NCBI GenBank assembly: GCA_946415265.1
Contig: CAMKRV010000007.1
Span: 1 to 39,816, forward strand
Direction of reading: 5' to 3'
DNA from: an uncultured Candidatus Saccharibacteria bacterium
GTDB lineage: Bacteria; Patescibacteriota; Saccharimonadia; Saccharimonadales; Saccharimonadaceae
DNA: 39,816 bases
The position numbers and the translations under genes were made by a program. This document shows, one piece after another, positions 1 through 7,754 of the stretch. Position 1 is the stretch's first letter; the number at the start of each line of letters is the position of its first letter. Under the pieces are notes generated by a model. It searched no databases. It saw only the letters and a program-made list of their open reading frames with translations, and had not been told where the DNA came from.

Positions 1-1454
1 TTTTAGTTATATCTGCTTTAGTGTTAAGTTCTTTTCATTCTTCTGCTGTTACTAGCGGAGCTTCAGTGGATAATTTAACGTTATCTTTACCTACTTCATG
101 TACTTTATCTAGTACTATTAATAGTCCACATAATACTACAATGGTCAGTGGATTATATGAAGAGAATATAGGAAAGACTACTATTACTACATTATGCAAT
201 GACAGTAACGGATATGCTATATATGCTAGTGGCATTAGTGATAGTATAGTAGGCAATAATACATTAATTAGTAGCGTTAGTAATAACCACAATATAGAAA
301 CTGGTATATATCAGCAAGGAGACACTACTTCTTCTTGGGCTATGAAATTGGGAAATATAGAGAGCGATACGTCCCCTACTCCACCAATCATAGAACAAAC
401 TTATGACAATACCTATGGCCTAGTTCCTAGTACTTGGACCAAAGTAGCAGGAAGACAATCTGGTACTACTGACATGATTACTGGTTCAACCTTTACTACT
501 ACTTATGCAGTATATACCTCTCCTACCCAGCATGCTGGTACTTATACTGGACAAGTAGCGTATGCTTTAATACATGGGTCTGGAGATAGTCCTACGCCAA
601 TATATCTCATGCAAGATGTAGCTAATTGGAAAGATAGTCTGCGGCTAGAAGAAAGCGTGCAAGCGGTAGACATAAGAGACAGCAAAACTTATTGGGTCAC
701 AAAACTCAAGGATGGAAATATTTGGATGACACAGAACTTAGACTTTGATATAGAAGCCAATACGATACTTAATTCCAATACTACAGATCTAAATGTAGCT
801 TATGATTCTAGTACTGGACAATATGCAGAATATAGTGATGGATACACGGAAAGTAATAATATCATCTACTGGCAACCAGCTAGTAGTGCTACTACTATAA
901 ACTTTACTGGCGGAAATGGTACTACCATTATTGGATGGCAAGATAGCAATACTACACCATATACTGCCAATAAGACAGACAGTTCAGAAACAGGACATGC
1001 TTCACTAGGTAATTACTATAACTGGACTGCAGCTATAGCATCTAATAACTCTTCTTCATTAACACAAGATACATTAAGTGATATATCTAAGAATCCTAAG
1101 AACTCTATATGTCCTAAAGGATGGAGATTGCCTACTATATCCAACCAGTCCGAGGCATTAGCTGGTTCTACTAATGAGTTTACAAGGTTGAATTATCTTT
1201 ATAATAGCAATCAAACTACTATAAATACAGGGTTGGTGGCTTCTCCGGTTTTTCTATTATATGCACAAGGCAGAATTTACCTTAACGAGCTTGGATTAGT
1301 GGATCAAACTGGCTTATATTTCTCCAGCACAAATTCAAGTCTAAACAACAACTATCGCCTAGTCGTAAGAACAACGTCACCCCAAGTGACCCCAGCACAG
1401 CAGGCGAATAACGGAAGACAAGCGGGCTCCTCACTCCGCTGCATCGCTAGATAA
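1..1454 (+). CDS. FISUMP-domain surface protein, 5'-truncated
   Basis: The reading frame is open to the left edge (codons from base 3), so the true start and part of the signal peptide are missing. The first visible residues are hydrophobic, then comes an Asn/Ser/Thr-rich domain nearly superimposable on that of the gene at 32117 (shared TLCND.NGY, WAMKL.NIE, SPTPP.IE, WTKVA.R.SGTTDM and QHAGTY.GQV). The C-terminal half is a FISUMP domain (Fibrobacter succinogenes major paralogous domain): YWVTKLKDGNIWMTQNLD, then ICPKGWRLP, ending LRCIAR. There is no LPXTG motif or C-terminal membrane segment. Several stretches are almost identical in DNA to 32117 (for example around 1017-1050), but the last 65 or so residues differ strongly. 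The stop overlaps the 3' end of convergent pth by 8 bases. The role is inferred to be a secreted or N-terminally anchored surface protein; its ligand is unknown. Confidence 0.85.
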   Translation, partial: LVISALVLSSFHSSAVTSGASVDNLTLSLPTSCTLSSTINSPHNTTMVSGLYEENIGKTTITTLCNDSNGYAIYASGISDSIVGNNTLISSVSNNHNIETGIYQQGDTTSSWAMKLGNIESDTSPTPPIIEQTYDNTYGLVPSTWTKVAGRQSGTTDMITGSTFTTTYAVYTSPTQHAGTYTGQVAYALIHGSGDSPTPIYLMQDVANWKDSLRLEESVQAVDIRDSKTYWVTKLKDGNIWMTQNLDFDIEANTILNSNTTDLNVAYDSSTGQYAEYSDGYTESNNIIYWQPASSATTINFTGGNGTTIIGWQDSNTTPYTANKTDSSETGHASLGNYYNWTAAIASNNSSSLTQDTLSDISKNPKNSICPKGWRLPTISNQSEALAGSTNEFTRLNYLYNSNQTTINTGLVASPVFLLYAQGRIYLNELGLVDQTGLYFSSTNSSLNNNYRLVVRTTSPQVTPAQQANNGRQAGSSLRCIAR

Positions 1455-1965
1455 CTTCATCAATCCTCCCCACTACTTCCCCCAAAATCTCCGGCAATTT
1501 TTCCTTCTCTTCCGGCGTAAACTTAGAAAGCACAAAATCCATATCCCCCATTTTGCGCCTTAGCTCATCATTCCCAGTACCTACGCGCAATCTCGCAAAC
1601 TCTTCCGTACCCAGTGTAGAAATTATGGATTTCAGCCCATTATTCCCCCCAGCCGAACCCTGCGCCCTATAACGAATTTTCCCAAATTCCAAGTTAAAAT
1701 CATCACACACCACTAAAACATCGCCTAACAAAATCTTATAAAACCTCATAAATTCCTGTACCACTCGCCCACTTTCATTGTAATAATCCTGCGGCTTAAT
1801 AAAAATCGTATCCTCCTCACGCGCCCACAGCGCCCCAAACTTTGGCTTATCTTTCCACCCTATTCCGCGCACTTTAAAGTAAAAATCTAACGCAAGAAAC
1901 CCAAAATTATGCCGCGTAAAATTATACCGCGCCCCCGGATTTCCCAAACCTACTACTAATTTCAT
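1447..1965 (-). CDS. pth: Peptidyl-tRNA hydrolase
   Basis: Releases tRNA from peptidyl-tRNA that dropped off the ribosome. The family signatures are visible: VGLGNPG at the N-terminus with the substrate-binding Asn, TRHNFGF with the catalytic His, VVCDDFNL with the catalytic Asp, and GSAGGNNGLKSI. The last motif usually reads GGHNG; here the His is Asn, a change near the tRNA-binding site worth noting. At 172 residues it is slightly shorter than typical (185-195). On the minus strand an extended -10 (TGA then TATAAT at 1977-1972) lies exactly 6 nt upstream of the ATG, so the mRNA should be leaderless. Convergent with the FISUMP gene at its 3' end. Confidence 0.96.
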   Translation of the reverse strand: MKLVVGLGNPGARYNFTRHNFGFLALDFYFKVRGIGWKDKPKFGALWAREEDTIFIKPQDYYNESGRVVQEFMRFYKILLGDVLVVCDDFNLEFGKIRYRAQGSAGGNNGLKSIISTLGTEEFARLRVGTGNDELRRKMGDMDFVLSKFTPEEKEKLPEILGEVVGRIDEVI

Positions 1966-2024
1966 ATCCGTATTATATCACACCTCAAAACCCAATCTAA
2001 AGGCTCGAATAAAAAGGCAAGCCA

Positions 2025-2046
2025 AAGCCCCGCCGTAGCGGGGCTT
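2025..2046 (-). terminator. Hairpin terminator after the PhoH gene
   Basis: Perfect 9-bp stem (2025-2033 with 2038-2046) around a CGTA loop, 29 bases past the PhoH stop on the minus strand. The U-rich run on that strand follows after a short GC spacer. Confidence 0.7.
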
Positions 2047-2074
2047 AAAAGAGGAAATGAACATTATGGAGATA

Positions 2075-3691
2075 TTACTCTCCTCGGAACTGTCTTTTTT
2101 GTGCAGCTTGACGCTCGGCAATTCTTTTTACCAAGGGGTGTCTTACTACTTCTTCTTCAGTAAAATGCACTTGGGCCACTTCCGGATCGTTTTCCAAAAG
2201 CCGCGAAGCATACACCAGGCCATTATGAGACTGGTCTAGCCACGGCACATGGACTTGCTCCACGTCGCCAGTTATTATCATTTTGCCATTTTTACCAATA
2301 CGCTTTATTAACGTATCGGCCTGACGCGCGTTTTGATCCTGAAATTCGTCATAAAAGGCTATCCTGTAAGGAAAGGTGCGCCCACGCGCCTTGTCTACCG
2401 GGATACTTGAAAACCAATTCTTCCAGATGTTTTCAACGCGGTCTTCGAGCTTATTTTTAAGAGAATCTTCTTCGGGTTCTTCTTCATACGGAACATAGAA
2501 AACTTCTTCTTCTTTTTTAGGCTCTCCTTTTCCTATTTTGGACATTCCTTTGCGGATATCCTTGTCCGTATCCATCAGGTATACCATCAAGGCGTCTTTT
2601 ATTGCCCGTATACTTGGATCCATTTTCTCCTCCAAGTCTCCGGGCAATGCGCCGGTGTTACCACGATCTTCGCACGGTACTACTGTAATCTCAATGTAAT
2701 CGTTCCTCTTACATGCTTCATAGCCGTATGCTGTAGCCATATAAGTCTTACCAGACCCAGCCGGCCCAGTACACACTATTGCTGATATGCTTGGCTCTGC
2801 CAAAGCCTCAGCATAAATAGCCTGGCCAGGATTCCTCGGAGCCACCGGAAATTCGTATAGGTGCTTGAGCTGTACGATGGCATGCTCTCTTGCATCATAT
2901 CTACCGATATTTGAGAAATACTGGTCCTCTTTAGGATCGTAACCATCAATAGGCTCGTCTGAGTGCATTATGATGAATTCATTGGCCACAAGTGCCGGCT
3001 GATTGGACATATACCACTCCCATTCTTCTAGCCCTAGCGCATGAGTCTCCAGAAAGAGACTCAAAAGGTCTTTTGGGACTGTTACTTCTCTTCTACCGGT
3101 ATACGGCTCGGGGTATTTATAGCCGTAGCCACTGGTAGTAATACCGCGGATGTCAGCTCGTATTGACAGACCATTGTCATTGGTCAGTATAGTAAGCTTG
3201 TCGAGCCCACTCTGAATACTTTGGTCGCAATCAATCTTTGTTGCTGCGATCAATGCCGTCAATATAATCTGCCCATCCATGTCGTCACTTGACGGCGAGA
3301 AGAAGATGCCCTCTTCCTTGGTAAAATCTTTGGTTATCGGCATGATTGAAAGCAGCTGCTTCCGCTGCTTTATCTTTACTGCTGAGTCCAAGTTATACGA
3401 AGCTGTATATTCTTTCGGAACTCCTCCTGCCCTGGTTACCTTTTCGCCCTTTCTTCTTAACCTGTTGAGGCGCTTTAATAGTAGCCTAGCTACACTACCG
3501 CGTTCACTCTTCTCTTTTTTAAAGCTTGAGAGTTCGCGAATTACCGCTGACGGTATTATCAAATGCGCACCAGTAAGGTCAATGGTAGGTGAGTCCAATT
3601 CAACGGCTGGGCCGTCTAATGGCGACACAATATCCGGATAGTCTATCAAGATATTAGTGTCAATCACATAGTACTTCCGATCATTACTCAA
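2075..3691 (-). CDS. PIN-PhoH fusion ATPase (YlaK type)
   Basis: An N-terminal PIN nuclease-like domain (YYVIDTNILIDYPD with the first acidic residues, later SSDDMDGQI) is joined to a C-terminal PhoH-type P-loop ATPase (Walker A GPAGSGKT, Walker B-like IAFYDEFQD, then IITGDVEQ). The family is thought to act in RNA metabolism, perhaps as a helicase-nuclease; the exact substrate is not known. The frame is open up to a TTG at 3754, but I place the start at the TTG at 3691 because a perfect Shine-Dalgarno, AAAGGAGG (3707-3700), lies 8 nt upstream and the PIN domain starts right after it. The alternative start would add a basic 21-residue extension. A -10 (TATAAT 3779-3774) predicts a leader of about 75 nt containing a hairpin (UUUUUCG/CGAAAAA near 3725-3743). 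Confidence 0.92.
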   Translation of the reverse strand: MSNDRKYYVIDTNILIDYPDIVSPLDGPAVELDSPTIDLTGAHLIIPSAVIRELSSFKKEKSERGSVARLLLKRLNRLRRKGEKVTRAGGVPKEYTASYNLDSAVKIKQRKQLLSIMPITKDFTKEEGIFFSPSSDDMDGQIILTALIAATKIDCDQSIQSGLDKLTILTNDNGLSIRADIRGITTSGYGYKYPEPYTGRREVTVPKDLLSLFLETHALGLEEWEWYMSNQPALVANEFIIMHSDEPIDGYDPKEDQYFSNIGRYDAREHAIVQLKHLYEFPVAPRNPGQAIYAEALAEPSISAIVCTGPAGSGKTYMATAYGYEACKRNDYIEITVVPCEDRGNTGALPGDLEEKMDPSIRAIKDALMVYLMDTDKDIRKGMSKIGKGEPKKEEEVFYVPYEEEPEEDSLKNKLEDRVENIWKNWFSSIPVDKARGRTFPYRIAFYDEFQDQNARQADTLIKRIGKNGKMIITGDVEQVHVPWLDQSHNGLVYASRLLENDPEVAQVHFTEEEVVRHPLVKRIAERQAAQKRQFRGE

Positions 3692-3799
3692 TTCTAATTC
3701 CTCCTTTGTAAAAGTACTTAAGCTTTTTCGCCTACGAAAAATGAGAGCAATCAAATCACTCCCACCTAACCTTATTATACATTATTTACGAAGATTTGG

Positions 3800-5149
3800 C
3801 TATTTCTTATCTTGGCTATTTTTGTCACTACGATACGAAAACATTATCGGCGTACCTATAAAAGGATATTTCTCGCGAATTTTTCTCTCTAAAAATCTTT
3901 TCCATGACCAGTGCAGCAGCCCCAACTCATGCCCATGCACCACAAACCACGGCGGACAGGTATCAGTTTGCACGATATATTTTGGCTTTGGTCGTGTATT
4001 TTTGAGCCCTGCCGGCGGATGCAACACTATCGCTTCGTTCAAAATCTTATTCAAGTCAGAAGTTTTAACCTCCATATGGCGATTTTGGTCAATTTCTAGC
4101 GCTAGTTCAAACAATTGCGTTACATTTTCGCCCGTCTCTGAGCTAGTAATTAATACCGGCGCATACGGCAAAAAATCAAAATCTTTTTCCAATGCGTCTA
4201 TCAAAAAGTCCGCCGCCGTGCGATTTCCTACATTTTCTTCACCAAAATAATTTGTCGGCGTAGCTTCGTCCAAAAGATCCGACTTTGTCACCACCATAAT
4301 GATACCCTTACCGGCCTCCACGATCTGCCCCGCCAAAGATTGATCTAGCTTGCTATGCGGTTCTGTAGAATCCACCAATAATGCACAAATATCCGCTTCT
4401 TCTATCGCCGCAAGCGTCCGAATCGCCGAGAATTTTTCAATCCCCACCTCACGCTTACCAGGCTTTCTTAACCCCGCCGTATCCAAAATTTCCAATTCCC
4501 GCCCCTTATATTTTACCGTCACTCGATTGATATCCCGCGTTGTCCCCTGCCGACTAGACACTATCGCTTGTTGTTTTTTGCCAAGCGTATTAAATAACGA
4601 TGATTTCCCCACATTTGGCCGCCCAATCAAGGCAATTTTCAAAACATCATCATTTTGCGAGACTTTACCCTTCGGTAATACACTTTTTAATTTATTAATC
4701 CCCTGCCCAGTAGTAGCAGATACATAATAAATATTTTCCGGCGCAATTCCTAGAGCCCGAAATTCTGTCACCGGCAAGGATTCACCCAAATCGCACTTAT
4801 TTAACACCAAATACACCGGCTTACCAGAGCTTAGCGCATCCTTTGCAATCCTCGCATCACGATGATCAAAATACTTCGCCGAGTCTAGCGTCACCAATAT
4901 CACATCCGCCGCATCTATCGCATCGGTAATTTGGTCTTGGATTGATGCCTCAAAATCATCATTTGGATCCTTCAACCCAGCTGTATCTATCAAAATAAAA
5001 GAGTCATCAATCGTTGCCATCACGTTATCACGCGTAGTACCTTCTTCGCGCGCCACAATCGCGATATTTTTGTGCGCCATACGGTTAAGAATGCTAGATT
5101 TCCCAGCATTTGTTTGTCCGATCAACGCTACAATTGGCAACTTTTTCAT
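3800..5149 (-). CDS. der: Ribosome biogenesis GTPase Der (EngA)
   Basis: Double GTPase acting in 50S subunit maturation. The first G domain has the P-loop GQTNAGKSS, REEGTTRDN, DTAGLKDP and NKCD. The second has GRPNVGKSS, RQGTTRD, DTAGLRKP and TKSD, where NKxD is usual. A C-terminal KH-like domain follows (about residues 350-440, with VVHGHEL and YPFIGTPI). At 449 residues the length is normal for the family. The first P-loop departs from the usual GRPNVGKS. On the minus strand TGCTATAAT (-10 at 5161-5156) ends 6 nt before the ATG, so translation is predicted from a leaderless mRNA. Confidence 0.97.
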   Translation of the reverse strand: MKKLPIVALIGQTNAGKSSILNRMAHKNIAIVAREEGTTRDNVMATIDDSFILIDTAGLKDPNDDFEASIQDQITDAIDAADVILVTLDSAKYFDHRDARIAKDALSSGKPVYLVLNKCDLGESLPVTEFRALGIAPENIYYVSATTGQGINKLKSVLPKGKVSQNDDVLKIALIGRPNVGKSSLFNTLGKKQQAIVSSRQGTTRDINRVTVKYKGRELEILDTAGLRKPGKREVGIEKFSAIRTLAAIEEADICALLVDSTEPHSKLDQSLAGQIVEAGKGIIMVVTKSDLLDEATPTNYFGEENVGNRTAADFLIDALEKDFDFLPYAPVLITSSETGENVTQLFELALEIDQNRHMEVKTSDLNKILNEAIVLHPPAGLKNTRPKPKYIVQTDTCPPWFVVHGHELGLLHWSWKRFLERKIREKYPFIGTPIMFSYRSDKNSQDKK

Positions 5150-5283
5150 GTTTAAATTATAGCAGATTTTAGCATAAAAAGCAAGGCTACCAGCCCTCTA
5201 CGCTTATCCATAAAAATATGTTATAATTACATTTCTTGTTTATTTTTTCACACAAAAAATCCCCAACCGGGAACCATAACTTC

Positions 5284-5312
5284 ATTATATCACACTTATG
5301 TTAAAATGTCAA
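5284..5312 (-). promoter_or_regulatory. Consensus sigma70 promoter in the tRNA-Glu/der spacer
   Basis: TTGACA (5312-5307), a 17-nt spacer and TATAAT (5289-5284) on the minus strand, starting 2 bases past the CCA end of tRNA-Glu. The -10 is 6 nt before an ATG at 5277 opening a nine-codon ORF (MVPGWGFFV, to 5248) that overlaps a small GC hairpin and U-run (5270-5252). Der has its own promoter further on. An opposing extended -10 lies at 5219-5227 (+). Apart from these signals I see nothing in 5150-5314. Confidence 0.6.
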
Positions 5313-5314
5313 GG

Positions 5315-5391
5315 TGGTGACTCCTGCGGGAGTCGAACCCGCGATTTTCTGGATGAGAACCAGACGTCCTGGACCACTAGACGAAGGAGCC
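5315..5391 (-). tRNA. tRNA-Glu (anticodon CTC)
   Basis: Cloverleaf read on the minus strand: acceptor GGCTCCT with AGGAGTC, anticodon stem TCTGG/CCAGA with loop TTCTCAT giving anticodon CTC, T arm GCGGGTTCGACTCCCGC, discriminator A and an encoded CCA (5317-5315). It decodes GAG. Its synthetase gene gltX is about 2.4 kb away. Confidence 0.95.
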
Positions 5392-5456
5392 GAATGTAGT
5401 TCCACAAGAAGTCTGCTCAGCAAATTTCTTCAGGAGCCACTACCACTATTTTAACA
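5392..5456 (-). promoter_or_regulatory. tRNA-Glu promoter and structured 5' leader
   Basis: An extended -10 on the minus strand (TG T TAAAAT, 5456-5448) predicts a start near 5441 and a leader of about 50 nt. The leader folds on itself (GUAGU/ACUAC, AAGAA/UUCUU) and contains GGCTCCT (5438-5432), a copy of the tRNA's own 5' acceptor strand (5391-5385). Confidence 0.5.
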
Positions 5457-5465
5457 CAAATTTAT

Positions 5466-6731
5466 CTAATATTCAATACTTCCATACGCTGGCACCGCCG
5501 AGACAATTGTTTGGCCAGGCGCCAAAGCAATTTCCGCGCCATCCTCGCCAAAGAATTTTATTTGTTGATCTTTAGCGCCTTTAGCCCAAGATCCTTTAAT
5601 AGCAGTGCCATTTTGAAAAATATATGCATCACCAGTCCCTATCGTAGTAATACTTTCATGGTAATTATCCGCCGCTTTGCTTTCCTGTACTACCATTGCC
5701 ACCACTACTGCCGGTGACATTTGCGTCAACCTACATACATCCTCCGGATTTTTCTCGCCCAAATCCACCGCGTCACACTCGTACACATCATGAGCCACCC
5801 CAGAACCGTAACTTCGATTATAAGTATTAGTCTCCGCATTGTAATCATAATGCACATTAAAGCTCGCCCACCCACCAAAATTTAAATTAATGCTCGTAAC
5901 ATCTGCCACGGTTTCGGAGGTATCACCCGCAGCCATCTTAACGATATTTAACTTTTCTTTTACTCCTGCATCTACCCTAGACTTACCAGATTCATCTGGC
6001 GTCATCCGTGCAAATCCCTGAATATTAGAAGTATCGTAACCGTAATCTGCACTAAATTGTTTCAAATACGTAGCCGTAGTAAACAAATTATTCCACAGCC
6101 TAGCACCATAGGTCCCACGATACATATAGGTATAATCTTCGGATAAATCTTTATAGCCACCAGACTGCACCGCCACCAAAGCATCGTGCGCACCACCAGC
6201 ATGCACAATCGTGCAATCAAACGGAGTATCCCACTCTAAATAATACATCCGAAGTGATCGAATCGGCCCAATCACTGCCGATGTTGGATTCTGATATATT
6301 GCCGCAAACCGCGTAATGCCAGCCTCTGCAATGGCCTCGAATATCACACCAGCTTGCGTTAATCCCGCCTGTGGCCGCGCACCGTCCGTACCGTTTGGTG
6401 TCTGGATACAATATGCCGGAGCCGTTTTTAATGATGCATCCGCCAAAGGCTCACCAGTCAAATCACTATATACTGCGCTATCATCTTTCTCGTCATTAAT
6501 TTGCGGGAATTTTAATTCGCCAGCAACTTTACCTCCACTCAAAATGCCTACTACCAAACAAACTACACCACCAATTATCCCCACAATACCGCTCACAAGA
6601 AGCACAATACTCTTTTTATCCCAACCAGATTTTTTTCTAGTCTTTTTATCACCGCCAAACGCTTCAGCCAAATCCATCTCTATATGCTCCCCGTTTTTAG
6701 CAACTTTTGTTGGTTGTTTTTCCACCTTCAT
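5466..6731 (-). CDS. DUF3048 (YerB-like) membrane-anchored protein
   Basis: A cytoplasmic N-terminus of about 37 residues, one hydrophobic segment (about residues 42-68), then an extracytoplasmic region matching the DUF3048/YerB family: ARPQAGLTQAGVIFE, EAGITRFAAIYQ, VIGPIRSLRMYY, and a C-terminal region with IKGSWAKG and PGQTIVSAVP. The function of the family is unsettled; it is a common cell-envelope protein. A Shine-Dalgarno (TTTGGAG) sits 5 nt upstream of the ATG, and TGTTAAAAT on the minus strand (6766-6758) gives a short leader, unlike the leaderless neighbours. It is divergent from the surface gene at 6797, and the two promoters occupy the same 60 bases. Confidence 0.88.
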   Translation of the reverse strand: MKVEKQPTKVAKNGEHIEMDLAEAFGGDKKTRKKSGWDKKSIVLLVSGIVGIIGGVVCLVVGILSGGKVAGELKFPQINDEKDDSAVYSDLTGEPLADASLKTAPAYCIQTPNGTDGARPQAGLTQAGVIFEAIAEAGITRFAAIYQNPTSAVIGPIRSLRMYYLEWDTPFDCTIVHAGGAHDALVAVQSGGYKDLSEDYTYMYRGTYGARLWNNLFTTATYLKQFSADYGYDTSNIQGFARMTPDESGKSRVDAGVKEKLNIVKMAAGDTSETVADVTSINLNFGGWASFNVHYDYNAETNTYNRSYGSGVAHDVYECDAVDLGEKNPEDVCRLTQMSPAVVVAMVVQESKAADNYHESITTIGTGDAYIFQNGTAIKGSWAKGAKDQQIKFFGEDGAEIALAPGQTIVSAVPAYGSIEY

Positions 6732-6796
6732 ATAAGCTCCAAATTACTTATATTTATTTTAACACAAATCCATTATGGTTGTGCTATAATAAATAT

Positions 6797-7735
6797 ATGC
6801 TTAAAAGGATTGCTAGAGCTGCAACGGTGCTAGTGCTTATGGGTACTCTGTTTTTCCTTTTCCCGCCAAAATCCGCCATCGTCCATGCAAAAAACCCTGC
6901 CAATGTCACCTTCCAGGTCAACGTGCAAGAAGTCTTATCCGTTTCTATTACTACCCCAACCAATTGGGCTAAGGGTGACGTAGGAGATTTTCTCCGTAAC
7001 AAAGTCACACTGGATGTAACTTCTAACAATATCAATGGTTTTACCGCCCTTATGAATTCCACCGATAGCAGCGCCAATCTCTATCATTCTTCTAAAGCCA
7101 ATACGACTTTGCCAACCCTCACAGTAAAAGGTCAAACACGTGCTAACTTTCAAGCAAATCACTGGGGCTATTCTACCAACGATAACAAAGAAGCCGGCAC
7201 ATATGATCCAGTAGCAGGTTCTAACGGTACGCCTATTGTGCTCATCTCCAATGATCAGAGCACTGACAGCAATAACGGAAAATCTGCAACTTCTAGAGAC
7301 ATTTACTTCGGCGCTAAATCCGACATGAGACAAGCTTCTGGTACTTATTCCGGTACAGTCGTATTTAACATCATCTCTGGAATATTGCCAGCGGATAACG
7401 AAAGCGAGCCAACCACTCCAACCAATCCAGCCACACCAGATGAAAACAACGTCGCCACTTACGATCAAGCCAATAATCGCACTGTATACACCACCACTAC
7501 CACAAACGCGGCCGCTAACGCCACCGAGCAAACCACCACCACAAATAGCAACACTACAAGTTCATATGCCGATCCAGCCGGCGTCACCGACAGTACCAGT
7601 TCCAATATTTACGACGGTTCCATGCTCAACACCGTCCTCGCCACTACAGCTTCCGTAGCTGCCGCTTCAGGCCTCATCTTCTTCATCCTTGCCAAACGCA
7701 AGAAAGACGATGACGACGAAGAAGAAACCGCATAA
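6797..7735 (+). CDS. Secreted surface protein with C-terminal membrane anchor
   Basis: Signal peptide (about residues 1-32), then a beta-rich domain with the pattern VTFQVNVQEVLSVSI, SNNINGFTALM, NHWGYST and SGTYSGTVVFNI. The same domain layout (including WGYS and SGTYTG) is found at the N-terminus of the proteins at 15810 and 23892. A Thr/Asn/Pro-rich linker follows (about residues 195-270), then one membrane segment and the tail AKRKKDDDDEEETA. There is no LPXTG, so the protein is probably held by its tail, not by sortase. The start is the ATG at 6797 because TGC-TATAAT (6785-6790) ends exactly 6 nt before it and the upstream extension of the frame is not protein-like. No family name is assigned. 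Confidence 0.8.
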   Translation: MLKRIARAATVLVLMGTLFFLFPPKSAIVHAKNPANVTFQVNVQEVLSVSITTPTNWAKGDVGDFLRNKVTLDVTSNNINGFTALMNSTDSSANLYHSSKANTTLPTLTVKGQTRANFQANHWGYSTNDNKEAGTYDPVAGSNGTPIVLISNDQSTDSNNGKSATSRDIYFGAKSDMRQASGTYSGTVVFNIISGILPADNESEPTTPTNPATPDENNVATYDQANNRTVYTTTTTNAAANATEQTTTTNSNTTSSYADPAGVTDSTSSNIYDGSMLNTVLATTASVAAASGLIFFILAKRKKDDDDEEETA

Positions 7736-7754
7736 ATATGTTATAATATAATAT

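Noticed and set aside
3741-4250. 169-codon plus-strand ORF over der
   Set aside because: Antisense shadow; der has full GTPase motifs in the other strand.
6935-7531. 198-codon minus-strand ORF
   Set aside because: Shadow of the secreted protein at 6797; Cys/Trp-rich translation without motifs.
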